Source: an uncultured Lachnospiraceae bacterium (GTDB taxonomy: Bacteria > Bacillota > Clostridia > Lachnospirales > Lachnospiraceae). From it: a stretch of 64,000 bases of DNA. Below are positions 35,824 through 44,052 of this stretch, one piece after another (positions within the stretch are counted from its first letter, which is position 1; each line of letters starts with the position of its first letter). Location of the stretch: contig CALWRS010000006.1 of assembly GCA_944384025.1 (NCBI GenBank), positions 1 through 64,000 of the forward strand. The letters run 5' to 3'. The position numbers and the translations under genes were made by a program. The notes below the pieces were generated by a model. That model saw nothing but the letters and a program-made list of their open reading frames with translations. It was not told the DNA's origin and made no database searches.

Positions 35824-36852
35824 ATGGCAGAAAATGAAAAAAAACAGGCTGCAACCGAAACGTATCGCGTGATCTCTCCTTCCCGAATGGTGGCAAAGCG
35901 GTTTTTCCGAAGCAAGCTGTCAATTGTAGGCTTATGTATGCTGCTGTTTGTCTTTTTGTTTTCCTTTGTGGGTCCGATCATTGTTAAATATACTTGGGGC
36001 TACGGGCAAACCGAAGTATTTTACATCCCCCGCGTCTCAACGATGTATTCCGTTCAGAGCTTTGATGCGCCCGACGGAAACACATACGAGTTTTACGACG
36101 AATCGCTTTCTACAGTAAACTTTAAAGCGCCGCCTTCGGCGGAGCACTGGCTTGGCACCGATACAAGCGGAATGGACATCTTTGTCCGGCTGATGTACGG
36201 CGGTCGAATCAGCTTGCTGCTTTCCTTTTTAGTTATTGTTATGGAAACCTTGCTTGGCGTATTTTTCGGCGGTCTTGCAGGGTACTTTGGCAAATGGGTC
36301 GATCAGATTATTATGCGTGTGGTAGACGTTTTCTACTGCCTGCCGGGTCTGCCGATTTTGCTCATTTTGTCGGCGACGATTTCCTCGATTGAATCGATTC
36401 CGGCCGAGCACCGCATTTACTACGTTATGGCGTTTTTGACGCTCATTGGCTGGGCGGGCACGGCGCGCTTGGTGCGCGGACAGATTTTGATGCTTCGCGA
36501 GCAGGAATACATGATGGCGGCGGAGGCAACTGGTCTTCCTGCGTGGAGAAAAATTTTCAAGCACCTCATTCCGAACGTTATGCCGCAGCTTATTGTCAGC
36601 ATGACGCTTGGTCTGGGCGGTATTATCCTGTACGAATCCACGCTGTCCTACCTTGGGCTTGGCGTTCCGTTTCCAAACGCCGCATGGGGATCGATGATTG
36701 CTCTTGCAGACCCCTCAAAAGGACAGGAAATCCTTGCAAATTATCCGAACATGTGGGTTCCTGCCGGTATTTTGATTATTATTGCCGTTTTGGGCTTCAA
36801 CTTTGTCGGAGACGGTCTGCGGGATGCGTTTGACCCGAAAGCAAGAAAGTAG
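35824..36852 (+). CDS. Opp-type ABC transporter permease (OppC-like)
   Basis: The 342-residue permease has an N-terminal OppC_N region (RVISPSRMVAKRFFRSKLSIVG) and then six membrane segments. HWLGTDTSGMDIFVRLMYGGR and EQEYMMAAEATGLPAWRKIFKHLIPN are standard OppC motifs. It has a long loop at 45-105. Its start is 17 bases after the OppB-like stop behind AAAGGAGGT. Confidence 0.95.
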   Translation: MAENEKKQAATETYRVISPSRMVAKRFFRSKLSIVGLCMLLFVFLFSFVGPIIVKYTWGYGQTEVFYIPRVSTMYSVQSFDAPDGNTYEFYDESLSTVNFKAPPSAEHWLGTDTSGMDIFVRLMYGGRISLLLSFLVIVMETLLGVFFGGLAGYFGKWVDQIIMRVVDVFYCLPGLPILLILSATISSIESIPAEHRIYYVMAFLTLIGWAGTARLVRGQILMLREQEYMMAAEATGLPAWRKIFKHLIPNVMPQLIVSMTLGLGGIILYESTLSYLGLGVPFPNAAWGSMIALADPSKGQEILANYPNMWVPAGILIIIAVLGFNFVGDGLRDAFDPKARK

Positions 36853-36861
36853 GTGAACCGG

Positions 36862-38091
36862 ATGGCTTTATTCAAAAAGAAAAAAATACAGTCCATTGGC
36901 GACAGCCAATATCTGACCTTACGGGAAGAACGCAAGATTGCAAAAGAAAACGCCAAAATTACAAAGGCGTATGAGAAGCGCAAAAATCGTACGAAGGTTC
37001 CGGAAAGCGAATACCTGACGGAAATGCGCGACCCGAAAAACGTTGTGGAATTTGATAACCTGCACACGTATTTTTACACGGACGTAGGCGTTTCCAAGGC
37101 GGTAAACGGCGTTTCGTTTGACATTCCAGAAGGCTCGATTGTCGGCGTCGTAGGAGAATCCGGATGCGGCAAAAGCGTTACTTCGCTTTCGCTTATGCAG
37201 CTTGTGCAAGCGCCGCAGGGGCAGATTGTGGAAGGGCAGATTCGTTATAAAGCGACGAACGGCAAGTGCTACGATATCGCGAAAATGCCGCGAAACGAAA
37301 TGCTTCACATTCGCGGCAAGGAAATCTCTATGATTTTCCAAGAGCCGATGACGTCGCTTAATCCGGTATTTACGATTGGCGCGCAGCTAGACGAAGTCGT
37401 TTTGCTGCATGAGCCGGGAACGACAAAGGAGCAGGCAAAAGCGCGTTCGCTGGAAATGCTGAAGCTGGTTGGAATCGCCATGTGCGAAAAGGTGTACGAC
37501 AGTTACCCGCATGAGCTCTCCGGCGGTATGCGCCAAAGAGTTATGATTGCGATGTCGCTTTCGTGCAATCCGCGCCTGATTATAGCGGACGAGCCGACGA
37601 CAGCGCTTGACGTAACTATCCAAGCGCAGATTCTGGATTTGCTTCGCGATTTGCGCCACAAAATCCAAGGAAGTATTATGCTGATTACCCACGACCTTGG
37701 CGTGATTGCGGAAATGGCGGACTACGTTGTAGTTATGTATGCCGGACGGATTGTGGAAAAAGGAACGGTAAGAGAGATTTTCCACACGCCCAAGCACCCG
37801 TATACGATTGGCCTTATGAAGAGCAAGCCAAGCGTAAACAAGCTTGTAGAACGGCTCTACAGCATTCCCGGACAAGTTCCGAACCCGATCAATATGCCTA
37901 AGCACTGTTATTACAAAAACCGCTGTGAAATGTGTCAGGAGTGCTGCGAAGGGGATTTCCCGGAGCTGATGCAGTTTTCCGAAACGCATTTTGCCGCCTG
38001 TCATCTGTACCGTGACAACAAAGATTTGGTCATTTATGACAGTCTGACGACAGGTGCGGAGTCGGAGAAAGCAGAGGTGGCACATGAGTGA
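36862..38091 (+). CDS. Opp-type ABC transporter ATPase (OppD-like)
   Basis: The 409-residue ATPase carries Walker [10 protein letters not shown], signature [15 protein letters not shown], Walker [13 protein letters not shown] and H-loop LITHDLG. The C-terminal oligopeptide/dipeptide domain has the four Cys [14 protein letters not shown] that can coordinate iron-sulphur in this family. The N-terminus has an extra basic extension of about 55 residues. The start at 36862 (AGGTG upstream) is preferred to the GTG at 36853. Confidence 0.94.
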   Translation: MALFKKKKIQSIGDSQYLTLREERKIAKENAKITKAYEKRKNRTKVPESEYLTEMRDPKNVVEFDNLHTYFYTDVGVSKAVNGVSFDIPEGSIVGVVGESGCGKSVTSLSLMQLVQAPQGQIVEGQIRYKATNGKCYDIAKMPRNEMLHIRGKEISMIFQEPMTSLNPVFTIGAQLDEVVLLHEPGTTKEQAKARSLEMLKLVGIAMCEKVYDSYPHELSGGMRQRVMIAMSLSCNPRLIIADEPTTALDVTIQAQILDLLRDLRHKIQGSIMLITHDLGVIAEMADYVVVMYAGRIVEKGTVREIFHTPKHPYTIGLMKSKPSVNKLVERLYSIPGQVPNPINMPKHCYYKNRCEMCQECCEGDFPELMQFSETHFAACHLYRDNKDLVIYDSLTTGAESEKAEVAHE

Positions 38092-39076
38092 CGAAAACAT
38101 TCTGGTTGTTGAAGACCTGAAGAAATATTACCCCATCAACAAAAGCCTGTTCGGCAAACCGCAAAGCTTTGTAAAGGCCGTGGACGGCGTTTCCTTCTCC
38201 ATCAAAAAAGGAACGACCATGGGACTTGTAGGCGAGTCCGGCTGCGGAAAGACGACGGTTGGAAGAACGATTTTGCGCCTGCACGAAGTGACCGGCGGAA
38301 CAGTGCTCTTTGAAGGGAAGGATTTGTCGAAAATCAGTTCCGGAAAATTGCGCAAAATGCGCCCGCAGCTGCAAATGATTTTTCAGGACCCGTACTCGAG
38401 CCTTTCTCCGCGTATGCCAATCGGCGAGATTATCGGCGAGGCAGTGAAGGTACACAAAATTGTCCCAAGGTCCGAATACCGCGAATATATTTTGCAGGTA
38501 ATGCAGGACTGCGGACTGCAGCCGCAGTGGTATTCCCGCTATCCGCACGAGTTTTCCGGCGGACAGCGCCAGCGTATTTGCATCGCGCGTTCCGTAGCGC
38601 TAAAGCCGAAGCTCATTATTTGCGACGAGCCGGTTTCCGCGCTTGACGTATCGATTCAGGCGCAGATTATCAACTTGATGAAAGATTTGCAAACGCAGTT
38701 TGGATATACGTACCTTTTCATCTCGCACGATCTCTCGGTTGTCGAGCACATTTCCGACGAGGTAGGCGTAATGTACCTTGGGAATATGGTGGAGTACGGT
38801 TCAAAAACTTCCATCTTCAAAAACCCGCTGCATCCGTACACGAAAGCCTTGATGTCGGCAGTTCCAATGCCGGATCCGGATTACAAAATGAACCGGATTA
38901 TCTTAAAGGGCGATATCCCAAGTCCGGCAAATCCGCCTTCGGGCTGTAAGTTTCGGACGCGCTGTGAGCATTGCATGGAGATTTGTGCAAACAAAGTTCC
39001 GGAATTCCGCGAGATTGAACCGGGACATCGCGTAGCATGTCATTTGTATAACGATAAGGAAAGCACGACGAAATGA
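38084..39076 (+). CDS. Opp-type ABC transporter ATPase (OppF-like)
   Basis: The 330-residue ATPase has Walker [14 protein letters not shown]-loop IFQDPYSSLSPRM, signature FSGGQRQRICIARS, Walker B LIICDEPVSALD and the OppF-type tail with Cys motif CKFRTRCEHC. Its ATG overlaps the end of the OppD-like gene (ATGAGTGA), and its own TGA overlaps the next small gene, so all are translationally coupled. Confidence 0.95.
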   Translation: MSDENILVVEDLKKYYPINKSLFGKPQSFVKAVDGVSFSIKKGTTMGLVGESGCGKTTVGRTILRLHEVTGGTVLFEGKDLSKISSGKLRKMRPQLQMIFQDPYSSLSPRMPIGEIIGEAVKVHKIVPRSEYREYILQVMQDCGLQPQWYSRYPHEFSGGQRQRICIARSVALKPKLIICDEPVSALDVSIQAQIINLMKDLQTQFGYTYLFISHDLSVVEHISDEVGVMYLGNMVEYGSKTSIFKNPLHPYTKALMSAVPMPDPDYKMNRIILKGDIPSPANPPSGCKFRTRCEHCMEICANKVPEFREIEPGHRVACHLYNDKESTTK

Positions 39077-39336
39077 AACAGGAAGAGTTTGAAGACGACG
39101 GCCGGACTATAGCGCCTATGGACGTGGACGGGATGCGAGAGAGCATGTTCCGTTTTCGAAGAAAGCGCTCCGGCGAACAAAAACAAGCGGGAAAAAAGGA
39201 AGAAACGCCCCTGACAAAGCGCGAAGCGCAGCTTATGAGCCGGGGAATCTGGCTTGCTTATGCGCTGACAGGGCTGATCTTTTTAGGCTTTTTTGCACTA
39301 TTCCTTTTGTTTTGTCAATTTGTTTGGTTTTCGTAA
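39073..39336 (+). CDS. Small membrane protein coupled to the importer
   Basis: The 87-residue protein has a charged cytoplasmic N-terminus (EEFEDDGRTIAPMDVDGM, then a basic RFRRKRSGEQKQ stretch) and one membrane helix at about 63-85. It starts inside the OppF-like stop codon (ATGA), hence is coupled to it. I recall no named family. A regulatory or assembly role with the transporter is inferred only from coupling. An intrinsic terminator follows directly. Confidence 0.75.
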   Translation: MKQEEFEDDGRTIAPMDVDGMRESMFRFRRKRSGEQKQAGKKEETPLTKREAQLMSRGIWLAYALTGLIFLGFFALFLLFCQFVWFS

Positions 39337-39371
39337 AAAAAACCTGCGCGGTTTGCCTGCGCAGGTTTTTT
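39337..39371 (+). terminator. Intrinsic terminator of the importer operon
   Basis: AACCTGCGC and GCGCAGGTT pair around a nine-base loop and are followed by six T. Confidence 0.9.
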
Positions 39372-39487
39372 ATCAGATGTGGGAAGACTCCCGCCTCTAT
39401 AGGCGGCGAGTATAGCAAATTCGTATCAGTGGCGGGAGTCAATCCCCCATCTGATAAACGCTCCGCTTAGGATGCGCAGGGATTCGG
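39371..39487 (+). repeat. Palindromic repeat module 1, copy B
   Basis: It matches copy C (50578-50690) and inverted copy A (297-397). The core 39371-39456 begins TATCAGATGTGGGA and ends TCCCCCATCTGATA; inside, CCGCC-TCTATA-GGCGG forms a small hairpin and ATCAGTGGCGG is conserved. The tail ACGCTCCG..AGGATGCGCAGGGATTC is shared with copy C. It begins right at the T-run of the terminator. Confidence 0.88.
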
Positions 39488-39548
39488 TAAGGAAAATGTC
39501 AGCTAAAGCTGACCCGAATCCCGCGCCAAGACCCGCGAGCGGGTCTTG
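39479..39548 (+). repeat. Palindromic repeat module 2, copy 1
   Basis: Three nested or adjacent palindromes: GGGATTCGG (39479-39487) with CCGAATCCC (39514-39522), enclosing GTCAGCT-AA-AGCTGAC, then CAAGACCCGC-GA-GCGGGTCTTG (39527-39548). A related sequence is at 45426-45480. Joined here to module 1, giving a composite element of about 178 bases. Confidence 0.8.
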
Positions 39549-39564
39549 AAAAATCTTCAATTTC

Positions 39565-39735
39565 TCAGCCTTCGCTGATTGCTCCTGTCGGGCAGGTAGA
39601 CGCACAAGCGCCGCACTCCAGACATGTCTCGGCGTCAATTACATATTTGCCGTCGCCTTCAGAAATCGCACCTACGGGGCATGTATCCGCGCATGCGCCG
39701 CAGCTTACGCATTCATCACTAATAACATATGCCAT
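39565..39735 (-). CDS. 2x[4Fe-4S] ferredoxin, 56 residues
   Basis: A short gene missed by length filters. The protein begins MAYVISDECVSCGACADTCP and its second half carries CLECGACASTCP, so it holds the full two-cluster CxxCxxCxxxCP pattern of clostridial ferredoxins. AAGGAGG lies nine bases before the ATG. A minus-strand promoter is at 39807-39835. It is a soluble low-potential electron carrier for fermentation enzymes. It is divergent from the DUF1858 gene. Confidence 0.95.
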   Translation of the reverse strand: MAYVISDECVSCGACADTCPVGAISEGDGKYVIDAETCLECGACASTCPTGAISEG

Positions 39736-39806
39736 AACAGTATCCTCCTTAAAAATAGTCTCCCGATTTTGTCGAAATAAAGTTTTTTTTACCTCGACTC
39801 GGGTAC

Positions 39807-39835
39807 ATTGTACCTCATCTTTTGCCGGAACACAA
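39807..39835 (-). promoter_or_regulatory. Ferredoxin promoter
   Basis: On the minus strand TTGTGT (39830-39835) and TACAAT (39807-39812) are spaced by 17 bases. Confidence 0.65.
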
Positions 39836-39866
39836 GGTTAATTTCTGGAATTGCCCTTATTTTGTC

Positions 39867-39895
39867 TTGACGGAATCCGTTGACGCCGATATAAT
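39867..39895 (+). promoter_or_regulatory. DUF1858 gene promoter
   Basis: TTGACG and a perfect TATAAT (39890-39895) are spaced by 17 bases, giving a leader of about 45 bases. Confidence 0.82.
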
Positions 39896-39946
39896 ACGAT
39901 TGCGATGCGCAGACTGCGCGCGGCAATTCAAAAATGGAGGTTAGTT

Positions 39947-40144
39947 ATGGTAACGAAAGATATGACGATTGGTGAAATCCTTCGCACGAATCAGGATATT
40001 GCACCTATTTTGATGGATGCAGGAATGCATTGCCTTGGCTGTCCTTCCGCACAGGGAGAGTCGCTTGAGATGGCGGCTATGGTTCACGGCATTGACGCAG
40101 ATGAGTTGATGGAAAAGATTAATGCATTTCTTGAGACGAAGTAA
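39947..40144 (+). CDS. DUF1858 / hybrid-cluster-associated disulfide domain protein
   Basis: The 65-residue protein is one DUF1858 domain: [20 protein letters not shown], then [19 protein letters not shown] with the CxxC pair characteristic of this redox disulfide family (also the N-terminus of ScdA-type proteins). TGGAGG selects the ATG at 39947. The CxxC could form a reversible disulfide. It has its own strong promoter and is divergent from the ferredoxin gene, suggesting a shared redox setting. Confidence 0.9.
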   Translation: MVTKDMTIGEILRTNQDIAPILMDAGMHCLGCPSAQGESLEMAAMVHGIDADELMEKINAFLETK

Positions 40145-40170
40145 AGATCAAAAAGCGAATCTTTGCTGAA

Positions 40171-40205
40171 AATTTGAGCCGGCTTACGCCGGCTCGAATT
40201 ATTTT
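40171..40205. terminator. Bidirectional hairpin between DUF1858 gene and mecA
   Basis: GAGCCGGC-TTAC-GCCGGCTC is a perfect 8-bp stem flanked by AATT on both sides. The U-run is short in either direction, so termination strength is uncertain. It separates convergent genes. Confidence 0.7.
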
Positions 40206-40219
40206 CGGATGAAACCTGG

Positions 40220-40981
40220 TTACAGCTTTGCAAGCTGACGGATCGTATTTTCTTCCAGAACTTTTTGATAATGCTCTTCGTAAAACGCTAAAGGCGCATT
40301 TTCAAGCATAACGCCGTACTCACAGGCTAAGTTGCACGCACGGTTAAAAGCGTCCGCGCTGACGCCTTCTGCGCTCAGGCAGAGAACATAAGAAGCGTCC
40401 GACGGGTTTTTGTAAAGCGTGCCTTCTCCGCTGTAAACGTGCCGCGCTGTCCGGGCGTAGCCAATCAGACTTGGCAGGCTGCGGAAGATGAAAGCGCGCA
40501 GGGGAGCGGGAGCGTCTTCTGCTTTTGGCGCGGCTGCCCCTTTATCCTCTCCGTGCTTTTTTTCTGCTGCTTTTGACCGCTTCTCCAAAAAGTCGCTGAG
40601 AATCGATTTATGAAGCTGATTTAGCTGCTCTAACACTTCGCCGGTAAAAGGAGTAAGACTTGTTTCTTCCTCTTCGTCTTCTTCCGGGTTTTGGTAAGGT
40701 GTGAAATTCGAAAAACGCGTATCCAGCTCTTCGGGATTTTCGATCTTGGTAATTAACAGGATGATGGATTCCGGGGAGGTCGGGATCGCTTCGATCATAA
40801 GCGGAATGTCGTCCGCCTCAAAGCCATACTCCTGAAAGGCTTCCTGCATCATATCACGGAACAGTTCTTTCGCCTTTTCGGAGCCATATGCAAGTTCACT
40901 CAGTTTCAATTCCCGCTCTCTAAGGTCCTGCGGGTTTAAGGTACAGCGAATCTGGTTTTCATTTAATTTTTCTATTTTCAT
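40220..40981 (-). CDS. mecA: ClpC adaptor protein MecA
   Basis: The 253-residue protein matches MecA: N-terminal substrate-binding domain (KIEKLNENQIRCTLNPQDL, then MQEAFQEYGFEADDIPLMIEA), an acidic linker about residues 95-165, and the C-terminal ClpC-binding domain (YSGEGTLYKNPSDASYVLCL, LACEYG). It delivers substrates such as competence factors to ClpCP. It is monocistronic behind a good promoter. Confidence 0.9.
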   Translation of the reverse strand: MKIEKLNENQIRCTLNPQDLRERELKLSELAYGSEKAKELFRDMMQEAFQEYGFEADDIPLMIEAIPTSPESIILLITKIENPEELDTRFSNFTPYQNPEEDEEEETSLTPFTGEVLEQLNQLHKSILSDFLEKRSKAAEKKHGEDKGAAAPKAEDAPAPLRAFIFRSLPSLIGYARTARHVYSGEGTLYKNPSDASYVLCLSAEGVSADAFNRACNLACEYGVMLENAPLAFYEEHYQKVLEENTIRQLAKL

Positions 40982-41016
40982 GCCACGAGCTCCTTTCCAA
41001 GAATGAAGATGCTAGA

Positions 41017-41045
41017 AGTATAAGGGAAACTTGCACAGAAGTCAA
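41017..41045 (-). promoter_or_regulatory. mecA promoter
   Basis: On the minus strand TTGACT (41040-41045) and TATACT (41017-41022) are spaced by 17 bases. Confidence 0.78.
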
Positions 41046-41529
41046 TTGCTTCACCTGTAAAAAATGCATAAAAAAAGTGGAAGCGCAGCCAAAATTTTCC
41101 GTGAAACCGAGAGAGTTCGCCGATTGGTTTGTCAAAAAGGCAAATGGAACGTTCGCTGCCGCCTAGTGTATAATCGGATTGTCAAAACCGCAAAGCGCCG
41201 TGTCGCTACCTTAGCTTTGCGGATGTCCCCGCAGATTTGGCGCATAAGCTCTGAACGCCGGCGGTTAATAAAAAACAGCCGTGCAACCGGAACATTGTCT
41301 GTTAGTTTATCACGAAAACCGACTGTCCTAAAGAAATCCTTCCTGTCCGCTGTTGTCGGGGCAGGAGAGAAAAAGCATCCGCGTCCGAAAGGAAAACCTC
41401 ATGGAAAATAAACCGATTTCCTACATATCCTCACAAAGCGTCATGGGGTTTTCAAGCGGGGGAAAATATGATATGATGACTCCAATCCCTCAAACGGCAC
41501 CGTCGCCTGCTGGGGATAAGGAGGTACGA
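41046..41529 (+). other. Long intergenic region before the GH18 gene
   Basis: No convincing gene is visible in this 480-base stretch. A perfect inverted repeat CCGCAAAGC/GCTTTGCGG spans 41188-41222 just after an isolated TATAAT (41169-41174) that lacks a -35. A weak promoter TTTTCA-N17-TATGAT at 41449-41477 may serve the GH18 gene. Confidence 0.45.
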
Positions 41530-43254
41530 ATGAAAAAGATCACACGCTTTATTTTTATTTTATGCGCAAGCCTGCTGCTTGTGACGGCATGTGCGCAAAC
41601 GCCGGAGCCGCTTGACACAGACGAAGAGCCGACGCCGTCAACAGAGAAGGCGGATGCAAAAGAGCATTACGGCTTACAAGACGGTGAACTGCTCCTAGTT
41701 ACAAACGGCGAGGCGGAAAGCGTGCGGGGGAGTTTGATTTCCGGAAAAGCGTACGTTCCGTATTCGGTTGCGAAAAGCTGGGACGACCGCCTGTACTGGA
41801 GCGAAGCGGAAGAAGAGCTGCTTATTACGAACGCAGAAGGGCTTTACCGTTACTGGCCGGACGTAAACCGTGCGCAGGAAATTGACGAGTTTGTAGAATA
41901 TGAGACGCCCTGCGTTGTTACGCAGGACGGGACAGTGTACGTAGCGTACGACCTAGTTACCCGCTTTTGCGATATTGCGTCCCGGCTTTTGGAAGACCCG
42001 GGGCGGATCGTAGCATTTACGGACGGCGCATCGCTTCCCTTTTACACAGTCGTACAGACGGATTGCGCGCAGCTTCGTACAAAGAACGATATCACAGAGC
42101 CGATTCTTGTAACCTTGCAGGAAGGCGAAAAGGTATATGCGCCGGAGGCTGTGGAAGGCGGAGGCTGGCTTAAGGTGACTACTTCGGACGGCTTTACCGG
42201 ATACTTGCAGACAGAGGCGGTTGGAAACGAAGAAACTACAGTAGTAGAATCAGGATTTTCCGAGCTCCCTTACGAACGCAACCTCTTAGACGAGGAGGTG
42301 CGGCTTGTCTGGCATCAGGTCTTTTCTGAGCAAGGCGGAAGCGATTTGCGCGCTGCTATGACTGACGTAAGCGGCATAAACGTTATTTGCCCGACCTGGT
42401 TTAAAGTAACGTCGGTAGACGGAAGCTTGACGTCGCTTGCAAATGCCTCGTACGTAGAGGCAGCGCACGATATGGGGCTGCAGGTCTGGGGACTGGTGGA
42501 CGACTTTACGCCGGGCGTTCCGGGCTACGAAGTTCTCTCAAACAGCGGAAACCGCGCAAATTTGATTGCGCAGCTGGTAGGAGAGATTAACCGGGTCGGC
42601 GCGGACGGAATCAATATCGACTTTGAATACATTACGCAGGAATCTGCGCCGCATTATATACAGTTTCTTCGGGAATTGTATCTGGTTTGCCGGGAGGAAG
42701 GGCTGGTTTTGTCTACCGACAATTATGTACCGACTTCCGGAAATTGGTTTTACCGGCTGGACAACCAAAAGGACGTTGTGGACTACGTAATTGTTATGAC
42801 ATACGACGAGCACCACGCAAACTCTACGCAAGCCGGCTCCACTGCCTCGATTGGCTTTGTGCAGCAAGGTGCCGCCGCCGTTTTGGAACAGGTCCCAAAG
42901 GAGCAGGTGCTGCTTGGCATTCCGTTTTTTTCGCGAAAGTGGATGACTAAGACGGAAGCGGACGGGGCGCTTAGCGTAACGAGTGAAGCGAGCGGTATGC
43001 AGGGACTTCGCGATTTCGCTGAGGAAAACGGCGCAGAGTGGGAGTGGGACGATACGTGCAAGCAGCATTACACGGAATTTACCGCAGACGGCGTTTTGTA
43101 CCAGATTTGGCTGGAAGACGCTACGTCTGTTTCCTACAAGTACGAAGTTGCAAAAAGCGCTGCGCTGGCCGGTTTTGCCTGCTGGAAGCTGGGGCTTGAG
43201 TCGCCGGACGTCTGGGACGTTTTCGCTGGGAACACGCAAACGTCCGCAGAATAG
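41530..43254 (+). CDS. GH18 family lipoprotein, YaaH/SleL-like
   Basis: The 574-residue lipoprotein (VTAC, Cys21) has a copper-amine-oxidase-N-like region (60-165), an SH3-like segment (about 180-232: TVVQTDCAQLRTKNDITEP, GWLKVTTSDGFTGYL), and a GH18 barrel from about 255. The catalytic motif is ADGINIDFEY (Asp359 to Glu366), followed by IVMTYDEH and GFACWKLGLE. Related proteins cut cortex or cell-wall glycan in sporulating Firmicutes. AAGGAGG selects the ATG at 41530 over upstream in-frame ones. The amidase gene follows 48 bases later, supporting a peptidoglycan role. Confidence 0.88.
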   Translation: MKKITRFIFILCASLLLVTACAQTPEPLDTDEEPTPSTEKADAKEHYGLQDGELLLVTNGEAESVRGSLISGKAYVPYSVAKSWDDRLYWSEAEEELLITNAEGLYRYWPDVNRAQEIDEFVEYETPCVVTQDGTVYVAYDLVTRFCDIASRLLEDPGRIVAFTDGASLPFYTVVQTDCAQLRTKNDITEPILVTLQEGEKVYAPEAVEGGGWLKVTTSDGFTGYLQTEAVGNEETTVVESGFSELPYERNLLDEEVRLVWHQVFSEQGGSDLRAAMTDVSGINVICPTWFKVTSVDGSLTSLANASYVEAAHDMGLQVWGLVDDFTPGVPGYEVLSNSGNRANLIAQLVGEINRVGADGINIDFEYITQESAPHYIQFLRELYLVCREEGLVLSTDNYVPTSGNWFYRLDNQKDVVDYVIVMTYDEHHANSTQAGSTASIGFVQQGAAAVLEQVPKEQVLLGIPFFSRKWMTKTEADGALSVTSEASGMQGLRDFAEENGAEWEWDDTCKQHYTEFTADGVLYQIWLEDATSVSYKYEVAKSAALAGFACWKLGLESPDVWDVFAGNTQTSAE

Positions 43255-43302
43255 GAAAAGCTGCTAAATCATAGGATAGTGAAAAAGAAGCGGAGAAGCG
43301 CA

Positions 43303-44052
43303 ATGAAACGATGGCTGCCCTTTACGATTCTTTTCGCTGTCCTTTTTTTATGTTTCCTCGCACATTCCCTCTCCAATTACAGCGTCGCCGTTTTTTTGCA
43401 GCAAAAAAACGAGGTGCGGGTGACGTATTACGACGACGAGGGGAAGCCGTTTCCGCCGGTTTTGCTAAAAGATACGGTCGTTGTGCTGGACGCCGGGCAT
43501 GGAGGCATTGACCCGGGGAAGGTAGGCGTCTCCGGCGTTTTGGAGCGGGAAATTAATCTGGAAATCGTCTTTCGCTTAGCACAGGCGCTCACAGGGCGCG
43601 GGTATACGGTTGTGCTTACGCGCACGGGAGAAGAAGGACTGTATCAGGAAGGGAGCGCAAACAAAAAAAGAGAGGATATGGCAAATCGCGTCCGGATTAT
43701 TCAAAAGGCAAACGCAGCGCTAACGATCAGCATTCACCAAAACAGCTACCCGGACGCTTCGGTTTTCGGAGCGCAGGTGTTTTACCACGAAGGCTCTGCG
43801 GAGGGCAGACGGGCGGCGGAGTGCATTCAGCAGGGAATCCGGCAGGCGGCGGCAGAATCGGGCGAGCGAAGCGCTAAGGGAAATAAAACGTATTATCTGC
43901 TTACGCATACCGACTCGGTTGCCGTAATTGTCGAGTGCGGTTTTTTGACCAATCCGGCAGAAGAAAAGCTCCTGACGACGGCAGCCTATCAGGAGCAAAT
44001 TGTTTCGGGAATTGTAAACGGGGTGGAAGCGTATTTTTCTTCCGCCAAGTGA
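43303..44052 (+). CDS. N-acetylmuramoyl-L-alanine amidase, CwlD-like
   Basis: The 249-residue protein has one N-terminal membrane anchor (residues 5-25) and an Amidase_3 domain. Zinc ligands appear in VLDAGHGGIDPGKVG (His), the Glu in LEREINLEI and SIHQNSY (His), and the catalytic Glu in IVECGFLTNPAEE. It cleaves the lactyl-amide link between glycan and peptide. GGAGA six bases upstream supports the ATG at 43303 over a GTG at 43279. Sporulation CwlD makes muramic lactam in cortex. Its stop directly abuts the convergent antiporter stop. Confidence 0.93.
   Translation: MKRWLPFTILFAVLFLCFLAHSLSNYSVAVFLQQKNEVRVTYYDDEGKPFPPVLLKDTVVVLDAGHGGIDPGKVGVSGVLEREINLEIVFRLAQALTGRGYTVVLTRTGEEGLYQEGSANKKREDMANRVRIIQKANAALTISIHQNSYPDASVFGAQVFYHEGSAEGRRAAECIQQGIRQAAAESGERSAKGNKTYYLLTHTDSVAVIVECGFLTNPAEEKLLTTAAYQEQIVSGIVNGVEAYFSSAK

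Noticed and set aside
39426-39638. Minus-strand frame through repeat copy B and the ferredoxin
   Set aside because: It runs across the ferredoxin gene in another frame and through the repeat; no protein family seen.
41169-41174. Isolated TATAAT as a promoter for the GH18 gene
   Set aside because: No acceptable -35 at 16-18 bases, and it lies 360 bases before the start.
41064-41411. Plus-strand frame before the GH18 gene
   Set aside because: Basic, low-quality composition, no ribosome site or family pattern; the region looks noncoding.
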